DNA of 64,000 nt from MGIIb-Q1 sp964342465 (GTDB lineage Archaea > Thermoplasmatota > Poseidoniia > Poseidoniales > Thalassarchaeaceae), in NCBI GenBank assembly GCA_964342465.1, contig CAYFFQ010000006.1, positions 25,291-89,290 of the forward strand, written 5' to 3'. The notes beneath the pieces were generated by a model. That model had not been told where the DNA came from. It was given only the letters and a program-made list of their open reading frames with translations, and ran no database searches. Shown here one piece after another: positions 42,301-49,920 of this stretch. How positions within the stretch are numbered: position 1 is the stretch's first letter; each line of letters opens with the position of its first letter. A program made the translations under genes and the position numbers.

Positions 42301-45176
42301 ACAACGAACTCACCCTCGAAGGTGAGGTTCGCTTGGAAGACCTTGCAGTGGCACCCGACCCTGCCTCTTACTCCCTCGTATTCGAGATGCAGAACGACTC
42401 GAACCTCTCTGAGTGGAGTGAAGTGGACAGACTCCCTGGCATACTCGGTGGAAACTTCTCATGGCAGCCGAACATTCCGGAGATGTCAGCAGGCAACGAC
42501 ACATACCGACTCCGTCTCGCCAACTACACCGGTGGAGAGACCAACTGTCCTCCCGCCTCACTCTCCCCTGACAGTGATTGTGGGGTCAGAATGACCGTCT
42601 ACATAGACCAATTCTCACCATATCTGGTCAATATCTCTGTCTGGGACGGAATCCAGAATTGGCGTGACTTGGCCGACGACACATGGATTCCCCCCGCCGC
42701 CAACCAGAAGTTCAGGGTCGTCGTGCGAGACATCCCAGAGACACCCCCCCAGTTCACTCTCAACTATTGGGTGGAGGCACAACATGACAGCAATTCCGAC
42801 CGTCAGCCGGATATCGATGAATATCAATCCGCACTTCTCGTCGAGGATTCCACTGATGTGAACGGCAATACGACTTACTTCATCCAGAATCCACTTTGTC
42901 AACCGACCAACGACTGTATCGATGACAGGCAGACGGGGCTGACGGTTCCTTCCGGCGACCCCGCCCCGCGCACCTCTCTCTTCGTCTCAGGGACAGACAT
43001 ATCCGGTAACGAAATTGATGGGGGAAACCCCGGTTTCATCACCGACCTGATAACCTACATCGGCAAGGAATCTCAGCCACCCGGAATCTTCTCTTTCCAC
43101 ATCGATGATGCATACGGGAACCCCTTGACAGAGTTCAACAAGTCGATGTATGCTGGCAACATCTATCACCTTCTTGTCGACGGCAAGGACGACAACGGTT
43201 GGAGGGATGTGCAATATGTCAAGGTCGACCTCAATCCCGCCATAACTGACGACCTCGTGCTCTTCTTCTCCCCCCGCAACGGCACCTCCTGGACCACCAG
43301 CAGTTCCGCCACCATCCTCGATTTGGAGAGTGACGGCCTCGGTGCGAAGGTCACAAGAATGGATGGCACCGCTCTCATCGACCCCTTTGAAACGGAGTTC
43401 CTCGTCGATATTCCGATTTCACTGAATTGGGGTGTGACGAACCTACAGGGGGTCATCACTCCCGAGGTCTACATGAAGGACCTTGACCCAGACCATGAGA
43501 CAGACAGCAAACTCTCCAGCAGCAGGTACATCCAGAGATGGGCCTATTCGTCTGGATTGAAGTTTGACACGGCTTCTCTCTCGGTGGAAGACACTTCCGG
43601 ATTCATCACCGCTTCTGTTGGTTCGCAGAGTGGAGGGTTCGTCAGACCGGGGGACCTTCTCAGGCTTCAGGGTGACTATCTCTTCAAGTCGGCACTGGAG
43701 AGTGGAGTAGTGGTACAGCCACAGATTCCCATCACCCTCGAACTCACTCGTATTCCCGTCTATCCCGGTGGTGAGTCGGACAAGCCGGGCAGCGGCTATG
43801 TGGCAGCAGAGACGAAGACCTTCTACTATCCATTCGAGAATGGTACCTTTGACCTCATCATACCAGCCGCCCTTTCCACCAACGAATACAGGTACGAATT
43901 CCGCCTGTGCGATGCCAATGATGCGAGTAATGTCGAATGTGAACATTCACTGCCAGCGGGTGCGGCCGATTTCAGTATCATCGATGACCGCACCTTCTAT
44001 GTCAAGGTGGACAACGAGGCACCGACAGTCGTCTGGGGTTCGTGGGGTCTTGAATCAGGTGACGGAGAGGACTCTTATGTGGATATTCTACCTTCATCCA
44101 CAATCCACTGTGTCAACATCGATTTCGCCATCGAGGAGAGGCAGAAACTCGAAGAAGGCTCGATGCAGGTCAATTGGATGTTCTACAAGAACGACCTCAA
44201 TTGGTCGCAGTACAAGTCGACCTATCCCGAACCGTGGCAGACAGCCGGACTCGCTCTCGATGTGACAGCATCCCCGAAGAGAGCGAGTGGGGATTGCATC
44301 GACTTGTGGCCGGGCCATGACCTGCCTAGCGACCTCGAAGGCGTTGATGTCCGCTTCTGGGTCAGCGGCACCGACTCAGCGGGCAACGGAATCACTCTCG
44401 CAGGCCAGTTCGGCTCTGCCGTCGAAGGCGGTGAATACGCACTGACCTATCAGGAAGCGGAGTTCCGAATCGACAGAGTGGTCGTCTCACCCAGCCAACC
44501 GGAAGCGGGACAGACCTTCGAGTTGATTCTCACAGTGGTCAACATCGGGACCGATTCCGGTGAACTGCACCTACAGGTCTTCACTCTCATCGAGGGCAGA
44601 CAGAGTGGAAACGAGAACCACAGTTGTGGCGCAGTCATGCAACCGAGTGAGTCGGGGATGTGCAGGGTGACAATCCAAGCATTCCCAGACCCTGTCTCAT
44701 CGGTGAAGATTAAGATTCACACCACCAACGGTGTTGAACTGGGAGAATCGGACACCTTCCATGTGAAGGCAGCAGGTTCATCGGATGAAGCGGGTACGAA
44801 CTGGGCATTGATCGGCGGTGCAATCGCCGGTTTGGTCGTCTTGATAGCCTTGGTCGTCGGCATCATGATGTACATGGGAAGAAGCGGCAAGGAAGAGGAT
44901 GATTTCTTCATTGAGGATGAGGACTACCTGCCACCCGGAGAAGCGGTACAACCGATGACACGCGGCCCACCAAGAGCAGACCGCGGTGGCGGTGGCGATT
45001 ATGCCGGCCGCTCAGGCGGCCCACCCGGCTACGGCGGCGGGCCGCCGGGCGGTGAATCACGCATGGACAGAGCGAAACGCCTCTTCCCATTCTGGGATGA
45101 AGCGACCATTCAGGGATACTTTGACCAAGGTTGGTCCATCCAGCAACTTCAGGACTGGGTCAGAGAAAACAAGTGA
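39318..45176 (+). CDS. Giant secreted, membrane-anchored surface protein
   Basis: About 1,952 residues. The N-terminal signal peptide (ATSYLILGLMVLSTTAAAA) is followed by a very long beta-rich ectodomain with many NxS/T sequons and paired Cys. Residues about 90-370 resemble a jelly-roll adhesion/MAM-like region (DFESGAQGM, WYVDSLRIGD). A CARDB-like domain sits near the end (FRIDRVVVSPSQPEAGQTFE, VVNIGTDSGE). One transmembrane helix follows (LIGGAIAGLVVLIALVVGIM), then an intracellular tail with Gly/Pro-rich sequence ending in a conserved-looking helix-turn motif (FPFWDEATIQGYFDQGW). The ATG at 39318 is preferred because GAGGT lies just before it. Role in attachment or particle binding is inferred. 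Confidence 0.85.
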   Translation: MGMNERKKRATSYLILGLMVLSTTAAAANVTTFSDGTTTVDVELRDPGNYENRMDGAISLPAGETITSASLNVTTGMALHDDYVTYDQSIMPAQAGSIWDARYNSGLTTYNDANCHSSDPSDCIFTSTEDYLALRSKGFNADFESGAQGMTVGTPVDIYNWERDTQGLVGLPPSGCATGDYCWGTNFHDFDYTDDALLPTYEYTMDTPAIWVYPNKGTATFNSWHSLYYRSAGGSNFYYEDCAYVAVQNSSDTTAWSPWTYQAIDISGTQGLQQGTQGLFQKASSTTANKVQTGCNGKGSISVPTNSWVLAGKSTWTNNQNGWANVAMDLSLHEGKYIRLRFVLEKNQMQGTPINMSMPGWYVDSLRIGDPLPQSGNVTMKSFTPVSPPNPGFPDGYGVLDIEVAGAGQGTFTVDILDASNGQIVVDDNGQLLKDLEGEIIELWDVDSDQYGLIDLRFNYNSGGSRMNTPVVHGFTLGTKVGTGLNSSESVMGIGGTVTNGEWVSETDGGILAYQPQMYDYSWSPPLSKNRFSQPIMAAKPIIEDSCGAADRTIFLMPSNNASGSITPINNQWVSFAAPSAGIGFGVQYTSQCTVYGMWLELRFAHMASNVSIDIAGDGDLEWGMMESAFGAFGRQQMFRSQMVGGINYGTEEMTLAMNINGVAEGGVFLLPKNAQINHAELSWDDSTVGNASIELVAGTTAEYLGMTMDEGRVTPDASGDLAEFGSQVQALLDDPNVATIPDDAFGNQWVQFRFRLTNNNAQAATSILLKDLDIYYTWTRQLSNDNSVARELNQGVALGAPLGGQVVVPLLISSDTGGGITLDNLAVTTESGYDSTINLSGDWVGLYASGEVYEVVSTHSIDAITGATIAGASLQFESESGLAELRWEAGNDSFWTESGSEYVAMMVALSSSADTADGKQITWRFRVNPAWEDTETARLFATLITDGGSEGLPAAHLFDPASGNAVENDASLASLTVYNQAGAEQTDLANVHSNNELTLEGEVRLEDLAVAPDPASYSLVFEMQNDSNLSEWSEVDRLPGILGGNFSWQPNIPEMSAGNDTYRLRLANYTGGETNCPPASLSPDSDCGVRMTVYIDQFSPYLVNISVWDGIQNWRDLADDTWIPPAANQKFRVVVRDIPETPPQFTLNYWVEAQHDSNSDRQPDIDEYQSALLVEDSTDVNGNTTYFIQNPLCQPTNDCIDDRQTGLTVPSGDPAPRTSLFVSGTDISGNEIDGGNPGFITDLITYIGKESQPPGIFSFHIDDAYGNPLTEFNKSMYAGNIYHLLVDGKDDNGWRDVQYVKVDLNPAITDDLVLFFSPRNGTSWTTSSSATILDLESDGLGAKVTRMDGTALIDPFETEFLVDIPISLNWGVTNLQGVITPEVYMKDLDPDHETDSKLSSSRYIQRWAYSSGLKFDTASLSVEDTSGFITASVGSQSGGFVRPGDLLRLQGDYLFKSALESGVVVQPQIPITLELTRIPVYPGGESDKPGSGYVAAETKTFYYPFENGTFDLIIPAALSTNEYRYEFRLCDANDASNVECEHSLPAGAADFSIIDDRTFYVKVDNEAPTVVWGSWGLESGDGEDSYVDILPSSTIHCVNIDFAIEERQKLEEGSMQVNWMFYKNDLNWSQYKSTYPEPWQTAGLALDVTASPKRASGDCIDLWPGHDLPSDLEGVDVRFWVSGTDSAGNGITLAGQFGSAVEGGEYALTYQEAEFRIDRVVVSPSQPEAGQTFELILTVVNIGTDSGELHLQVFTLIEGRQSGNENHSCGAVMQPSESGMCRVTIQAFPDPVSSVKIKIHTTNGVELGESDTFHVKAAGSSDEAGTNWALIGGAIAGLVVLIALVVGIMMYMGRSGKEEDDFFIEDEDYLPPGEAVQPMTRGPPRADRGGGGDYAGRSGGPPGYGGGPPGGESRMDRAKRLFPFWDEATIQGYFDQGWSIQQLQDWVRENK

Positions 45177-45205
45177 GTCTCAGCATCGTGAAATCTTCTT
45201 CAGAG

Positions 45206-46423
45206 GTGTGCAACTTGGAAACATGGAGAGAATTGGACATCGCAAACCCGACCGAGGAGCACGCCATGCTCAGGGAGATGCTGCGCGATTGGGTTGCAGA
45301 GCGAGTGGAACCCCAAGCCTTGGAATACGACCGTGAAGAGAAGTTCAATGTCGACCTGTTGAGAGAGATGGGTGACCTCGGACTGCTCGGAGTGACCGCA
45401 CAGGAGGAGTGGGGTGGCGCGGCCCTCGACGCTCTCGCTGCGGCAATCGTGCATGAAGAGTTGTCATACAGCGACCCCGGATTTGCCCTCGCCTATCTCG
45501 CCCACAGCATGTTGTTCGTCAATAATCTGGCTAGGAACGGCTCGCCCGAACAACTCGCTAGGGTGATGCCTAGGGTATGTAGTGGTGAGTGGATAGCGGC
45601 GATGGCCATGTCAGAACCCGATGTGGGAACCGATGTTCTGTCGATGTCGACGACCGCAGAGCGGAGGGATGACGGCAACTGGGTTCTCAACGGCCGCAAG
45701 ATGTGGATAACAAACGGCTGTATCGATGACGATGGTACTCCTTGCGATGTCGTGTGGACCTACGCCCGAACTGGAGTCGATGAGAGGGGAAGGGCTGAGG
45801 TCTCCACCTTTCTCGTCTATGCGGATAGCCCCGGCTTTTCCGTTGGTCAGAAAATCATGGACAAGACCGGAATGCGCGGCTCGAACACCGCCGAACTGGT
45901 GTATGACGACTGCGTGGTGGGACCGGAATCGCTGGTCGGCGGTGTCGGCGAATCGATGATTCACATGATGAGAAACCTCGAACTCGAGAGATTGACCCTC
46001 AGCGCCATGAGCGTGGGAATCGCTCGCCGCTGTGTCTTTGAGATGAACAAATACGCCAGCGAGAGGGAAGCCTTCGGCAGACCCATAAGGAACTTCGGTC
46101 AGATTCAGCGATATATCGGACAATCATTCGCAGAATGGCGAGCGATGGAAGCCTATCTCTACAATGTCGCTCGCCAGATGGACCTTGAGAAGAGTGGACA
46201 GCGCCTCGACTCCGACGGTATCAAACTCGTCTCCACAACCCTCGCCAAGGAGATTGCCGACCGCGCCATGCAGGTCATGGGTGGCTACGGATATGTGGGG
46301 GAGTATGTGGTTGAAAGGCTGTGGAGAGATGCAAAACTGCTTGAAATCGGTGGTGGAACCTTGGAGAGCCATCAGAAGAACATCACCAAAGACCTGACTA
46401 ACGACTCTTCGATTATCGGGTGA
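45206..46423 (+). CDS. Acyl-CoA dehydrogenase (isovaleryl/long-chain-like)
   Basis: About 405 residues of the FAD-dependent acyl-CoA dehydrogenase family, catalysing alpha-beta oxidation of acyl-CoA. Motifs are MAMSEPDVGTDVLSMSTTAE, KMWITNG, the SEREAFGRPIRNFGQIQ segment and GGYGYVGEYVVERLWRDAK. The C-terminal EIGGGTLESHQ has Gly where short/medium-chain enzymes keep the catalytic Glu of YEGT, as in the isovaleryl- and long-chain branches whose base lies elsewhere. The start is one of several GTGs; 45206 is preferred for its AGAG context. It heads a tight run with the next three genes. Confidence 0.9.
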   Translation: MCNLETWRELDIANPTEEHAMLREMLRDWVAERVEPQALEYDREEKFNVDLLREMGDLGLLGVTAQEEWGGAALDALAAAIVHEELSYSDPGFALAYLAHSMLFVNNLARNGSPEQLARVMPRVCSGEWIAAMAMSEPDVGTDVLSMSTTAERRDDGNWVLNGRKMWITNGCIDDDGTPCDVVWTYARTGVDERGRAEVSTFLVYADSPGFSVGQKIMDKTGMRGSNTAELVYDDCVVGPESLVGGVGESMIHMMRNLELERLTLSAMSVGIARRCVFEMNKYASEREAFGRPIRNFGQIQRYIGQSFAEWRAMEAYLYNVARQMDLEKSGQRLDSDGIKLVSTTLAKEIADRAMQVMGGYGYVGEYVVERLWRDAKLLEIGGGTLESHQKNITKDLTNDSSIIG

Positions 46424-46432
46424 GGTGGTCAC

Positions 46433-47215
46433 TTGTCGTGGCCGTGGAAATGGGTTGATTGGCAAGACCCTGATGGTGGGGTGATTCGCTTCTTCCCCTA
46501 TATTCCTACAGTGGTCCACCCGCGACGGCTCAGACCGATTGACGATTGGGACGGGCTCGCACTTCTCCTGCATCCTGAAGAAGTGGATTCATGGGCCGAA
46601 GAGGTGGAGATGGAGGCCACCTCTGAGGGCTCTGCAACCATGTTGGCTATCCACGGTGGCGGCCATCTCTCTAGGATGCTCATCAGGATGCAGTTTCTTG
46701 AAGAGATAAATGCAGCGAAATTCCCAGACCCAGAACCATTCCGTCTAGTCAATACGGCACTGAAGGGTGGAACCCCCACATTTTTCGCCGAACCCGGTGC
46801 GGATGATGAGGAGTGGGTCGCCTGGTTGGAGAGAGTTGCAGACGAGGCGACGACCAAGAAGAGGATGTTCCTCAACCTCTTCGCCAGAGGTCGATTCAAG
46901 CGGATGTGGAAACAGGTCCAGCCAGTGGTAAGTGAGCCACCTGTGCAGGAGTGTGGCGATGCACTGGCGATTGCCGCCGGACTCGCCGCCACATGGTGGC
47001 GATGCTCAGAGAATGAGATGAGCGACGACTCGAAGAGGGCGAGGGACAACCGCCTCGCCAGCAGATTGCGAGGCGCACTGGCGGAACTTCGCAGCACCGA
47101 ACCATCAGCCACACTCCTCGTGCCAATCTATCAGGATTGGCTGAATGAGATGCTCGCAACCCTCAAGAGAGGATGCGAGGTGGAACGCATACCACCAATA
47201 GGTGAGGGTGAGTGA
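46433..47215 (+). CDS. Hypothetical protein (260 aa) in acyl-CoA dehydrogenase operon
   Basis: I do not recognise the family. The protein is soluble, Trp-rich at the N-terminus (SWPWKWVDWQDPDGG) and mostly alpha-helical, with AIHGGGHLSRMLIRMQFLEE and a C-terminal LVPIYQDWLNEMLATLKRG. It has no signal peptide, membrane helix or Cys cluster. The start is TTG at 46433, 9 bp after the preceding stop and with GAGGT upstream. Its stop is one base before the ATG of the TBP-like gene, so translational coupling is likely. Confidence 0.75.
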   Translation: MSWPWKWVDWQDPDGGVIRFFPYIPTVVHPRRLRPIDDWDGLALLLHPEEVDSWAEEVEMEATSEGSATMLAIHGGGHLSRMLIRMQFLEEINAAKFPDPEPFRLVNTALKGGTPTFFAEPGADDEEWVAWLERVADEATTKKRMFLNLFARGRFKRMWKQVQPVVSEPPVQECGDALAIAAGLAATWWRCSENEMSDDSKRARDNRLASRLRGALAELRSTEPSATLLVPIYQDWLNEMLATLKRGCEVERIPPIGEGE

Positions 47216-47216
47216 C

Positions 47217-47837
47217 ATGGTGAGAAGAAACCCTGTCAAGGTGCAAGTCGAGAATCAGTTGATTCGTTTCTCCGCTCCCGAGCCATTCGGGGCCGATGAG
47301 GTGGTCGAGAAACTCGGTGGAAAAAAGAGTGGGAAATATACAATTCTCGCACTCAAGAATCCTCGCGCGACCCTCCTCGTTGATGAACAGGGAAGATTGG
47401 TCGTGCACGGTACCAGTCGCCTTGAGGTTGCTCGTGCTGCGGCCCGCGAGATGCTGCTCAGACTGGGCCGCTCTGATTCTGGACTGACGGCCGAGAACGG
47501 TCCTCTCGTGGTCTCTTTCGACTATGGTCAGCCGTTGCGAGTTGACAGAGTCCCTGAATTCTTCCCCGAGTTCGAACATGACAGCCGGTTGGACTGTGTC
47601 AGAATTGATGATGAAATGCATGATGTGGACATGTTCATCTTCTCCAATGGCAGAGGCATAGCACTCAGAGCAAGACATCGCAATCTCGTGGAGATGGCGG
47701 CCAGCCACTGGGGTGGGCGATTCGATGCAGAGAAATTGTTCATCGCCATTCTGACTGACGACGATTCGACACCTGAAGATAACGAAGAAGATGGAGATGA
47801 GGAGCCGCCACTTGACATCGAGGATGATGGCAATTGA
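47217..47837 (+). CDS. Divergent TBP-like fold protein
   Basis: A 206-residue protein. Residues about 8-85 look like one half of TATA-binding protein: VENQLIRFSAPEPFGADEV, then YTILALKNPRATLLVDEQG and RLVVHGTSRLEVARAAAREML, matching the TBP pattern of xLKxPKAxxLIFxSGKxVxTG and the following helix. Residues about 95-180 could be a degenerate second half (GPLVVSFDYGQPLRV, ALRARHRNLVEMAASHW). The usual DNA-intercalating Phe pairs are not evident. The C-terminal 25 residues are very acidic (DDDSTPEDNEEDGDEE). It may be a transcription or DNA-repair accessory factor; the assignment rests on pattern similarity. Confidence 0.6.
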   Translation: MVRRNPVKVQVENQLIRFSAPEPFGADEVVEKLGGKKSGKYTILALKNPRATLLVDEQGRLVVHGTSRLEVARAAAREMLLRLGRSDSGLTAENGPLVVSFDYGQPLRVDRVPEFFPEFEHDSRLDCVRIDDEMHDVDMFIFSNGRGIALRARHRNLVEMAASHWGGRFDAEKLFIAILTDDDSTPEDNEEDGDEEPPLDIEDDGN

Positions 47838-47846
47838 GGTGACGAA

Positions 47847-48731
47847 TTGGCCGCACAAGAGAGACTTTGGAAGGGCCCGATTCTTGACAACCACTTCCAC
47901 CTCGACCGAAATGGCCGTTTCCTCGCCGCCGCCCTCGATTTTCAGCGGGTGGGCGGCACCGATGTTGTCTTGGTTCACAAGCCGGATTTTCAATCCCTGC
48001 CGGAGAGTGAATCGGCCATCAAGAATGCCTATCTCGACACTGTGGAGATCGCCGAGCAAGTCCGCAAGGAAATAGGCATAGGAGTCAGAGTGGTGCTAGG
48101 GCCACATCCCGCGGCGTGGTTCCACCAGAACGCCACACTTGGTTCAGAGAGGGCGAAGGAACTTCATCTTTCAGCAGTTCAGACGGCCATTGACATGTCA
48201 GAAGAAAACCTCTGTGTAGGGGTCGGTGAAGTGGGCCGGCCGCATTGGGATGTCGGCGACGAAGTCAAGGCGCAAGCAGATGAGATGTTGGTGGAGATTC
48301 TCTCCATGTGCAGAAAGGCGAACCTCCCCGTACAACTCCACCTTGACGGTGAAGGCGCGAAGACCAACGAGGAGATTGCGCGGTTGTGTGATGCCTCGGG
48401 CTTTCCCCGCTTCGGGGCCATCCACCACCATGCGAGTGGTGATGTGAGCAAGGGATTCACGCATGGTCTCACTTCTTCAGTCGTCGTAGGCTCAGATTCG
48501 GTGAAACAGATCACCGACACCATCTGGAAGAATGAGGGGGGATTTCTGATGGAGACCGATTACATGGACGATGCGAGAAGACCGGGGGCGGTTCTCGGGC
48601 CGAAGACGGTTCCGAGGAGAACTGAGGCACTCGCCGTAGCCCTGATGGGAATAGGAATAGATGTCGAAGCCGCATTGTCGGCGATTCACATTGACCTGCC
48701 TGAAGCACTGTATGGTGAATATGAGAATTGA
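47847..48731 (+). CDS. TatD-like metal-dependent hydrolase, archaeal type
   Basis: A 294-residue TIM-barrel hydrolase of the amidohydrolase superfamily (COG1831-like TatD relative). Metal ligands are expected in ILDNHFHLDRNG, GVGEVGRPHW, LPVQLHLDGEG, FGAIHHHASG and the late METDYMDD. Bacterial TatD is a 3'-5' exonuclease acting on damaged DNA; the archaeal branch is uncharacterised. The start is TTG at 47847 with GAGGTGA just upstream, 9 bp after the TBP-like gene. Last gene of the run that begins with the acyl-CoA dehydrogenase. Confidence 0.85.
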   Translation: MAAQERLWKGPILDNHFHLDRNGRFLAAALDFQRVGGTDVVLVHKPDFQSLPESESAIKNAYLDTVEIAEQVRKEIGIGVRVVLGPHPAAWFHQNATLGSERAKELHLSAVQTAIDMSEENLCVGVGEVGRPHWDVGDEVKAQADEMLVEILSMCRKANLPVQLHLDGEGAKTNEEIARLCDASGFPRFGAIHHHASGDVSKGFTHGLTSSVVVGSDSVKQITDTIWKNEGGFLMETDYMDDARRPGAVLGPKTVPRRTEALAVALMGIGIDVEAALSAIHIDLPEALYGEYEN

Positions 48732-48760
48732 TGCTCCACCGGCATACACCCCGTGTAGGT

Positions 48761-48848
48761 GGTAGTGCCGTGTCCGCTGTGACTCAAGTTGTATGCACGC
48801 CACCCCAATGAGCACGAAATCGGTAGTGCCGTGTCCACTGTGACTCAA
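48761..48848. repeat. Two copies of a 27-bp direct repeat
   Basis: GGTAGTGCCGTGTCCGCTGT plus seven more bases at 48761-48787 recurs with one change at 48822-48848; the starts are 61 bp apart. Size and spacing are nearly the same as the unrelated pair at 7771/7834. The spacer 48732-49118 otherwise holds only the hairpin at 48967 and the leader of the enoyl reductase gene. Confidence 0.87.
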
Positions 48849-48966
48849 ATGTCAGAGTTGATTTTCCTCCATGTCATGGGCGACAGTCGAGGTCATAAGG
48901 GAGCATCAGCATGACGAATTGACAGCCAGAGAGGATCATGTCGAAGTGGCCGACGAGTGATTTCAG

Positions 48967-48985
48967 CCCCTCCCGTAGGGAGGGG
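48967..48985. terminator. Perfect 8-bp GC-rich hairpin upstream of the synthase operon
   Basis: CCCCTCCC and GGGAGGGG are separated by GTA, giving a very stable small stem-loop. It sits about 235 bp after the TatD stop and 134 bp before the enoyl-reductase ATG. It could end the upstream transcript or shape the leader of the synthase mRNA. No T-run follows. Confidence 0.4.
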
Positions 48986-49118
48986 AAACAACTCACTGCC
49001 ACCACATTCATGGGAAACTTAGATGCCTCTCAGAGGGCCGCTGCAGGCTCACAGAGTGGGCAAAGGTCTTGAAGGGGCCGTCGCCGGAGCAGCGATGTTG
49101 GGAGGAACAGGTGATTCC

Positions 49119-49910
49119 ATGTTGGAACTTGAGGGAAAAACTGCACTGGTCTTCGGGGTCGCCTCAGAAGAGAGCATCGCTTGGGCCATCTGTGAGAAAC
49201 TGGCAGCATCAGGTTGCAACCTCATCCTCGGATTTCAGAAGAGATTCATGAGTAGGGTCTACCAATTGAAGGAAAGGCTCGACGCCATCCAAGCGTTCTA
49301 TCCGATTGATGTCGCCGCTGAAGATACGACTGCGGAATTCTTCGAGGAGTGGCAGAAGGAAAACCCCGGTGCCAAGGCGGATGTGATAATCCATGCCATT
49401 GGATTCGCCCCCCGCGAGTGTTTTGACAGACCGGTGTTGTTCGTGGAGAATGAACCTGTCAACCTCGCCATGACCATCTCCGCCCATTCGCTCCAGAGAG
49501 TGATGCGCCACGCCCTCCCCCACCTCACTTCCGCCTCCTCGACCATCACCCTCACCTACGCCGCTTCCACCCGATGGGTTCCCAACTACGGAATAATGAG
49601 CATCGCCAAGGCCGCTTTGGAATCGTGGACGAGAGAATTGGCCAACCAACTCGGCCCCGACGGCCACAGAATCAACGCCATTTCATCAGGCCCCATCGCA
49701 ACACTGGCCGCCGGCGGGATTCCAGGATTCGATGATATCCTCTCCCATGTCGAGAGGAATGCACCACTGCGGCGAAATGTCACACAGGATGATGTCGCCG
49801 GCTGCGCTGTCTGGCTCTCTTCCCCCCTCTCATCGGGTGTAACTGGGCAGGTGATTCATGTCGATGCCGGATACTCCAGCATCATGGTGCCAGACAACAT
49901 CTCGGAGTGA
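49119..49910 (+). CDS. FabI-type enoyl-ACP reductase
   Basis: A 263-residue short-chain dehydrogenase of the FabI group, reducing the trans-2 double bond of enoyl-ACP with NAD(P)H. The N-terminus ALVFGVASEESIAWAICEKLAASG has the FabI-style nucleotide site (GxAxxxSIAWxI), IIHAIGFAP matches its IVHSIAFAP motif, and YGIMSIAKAALES has the Y-x6-K catalytic pair that separates FabI from ordinary SDRs. RINAISSGPIATLAAGGI and VTGQVIHVDAGYS complete the pattern. The frame is open to 49023, but the ATG at 49119 fits the family and has AGGTG upstream. It ends 10 bp before the giant synthase and supplies the enoyl-reduction step that the synthase lacks. Confidence 0.92.
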   Translation: MLELEGKTALVFGVASEESIAWAICEKLAASGCNLILGFQKRFMSRVYQLKERLDAIQAFYPIDVAAEDTTAEFFEEWQKENPGAKADVIIHAIGFAPRECFDRPVLFVENEPVNLAMTISAHSLQRVMRHALPHLTSASSTITLTYAASTRWVPNYGIMSIAKAALESWTRELANQLGPDGHRINAISSGPIATLAAGGIPGFDDILSHVERNAPLRRNVTQDDVAGCAVWLSSPLSSGVTGQVIHVDAGYSSIMVPDNISE

Positions 49911-49920
49911 GGTGATACTC

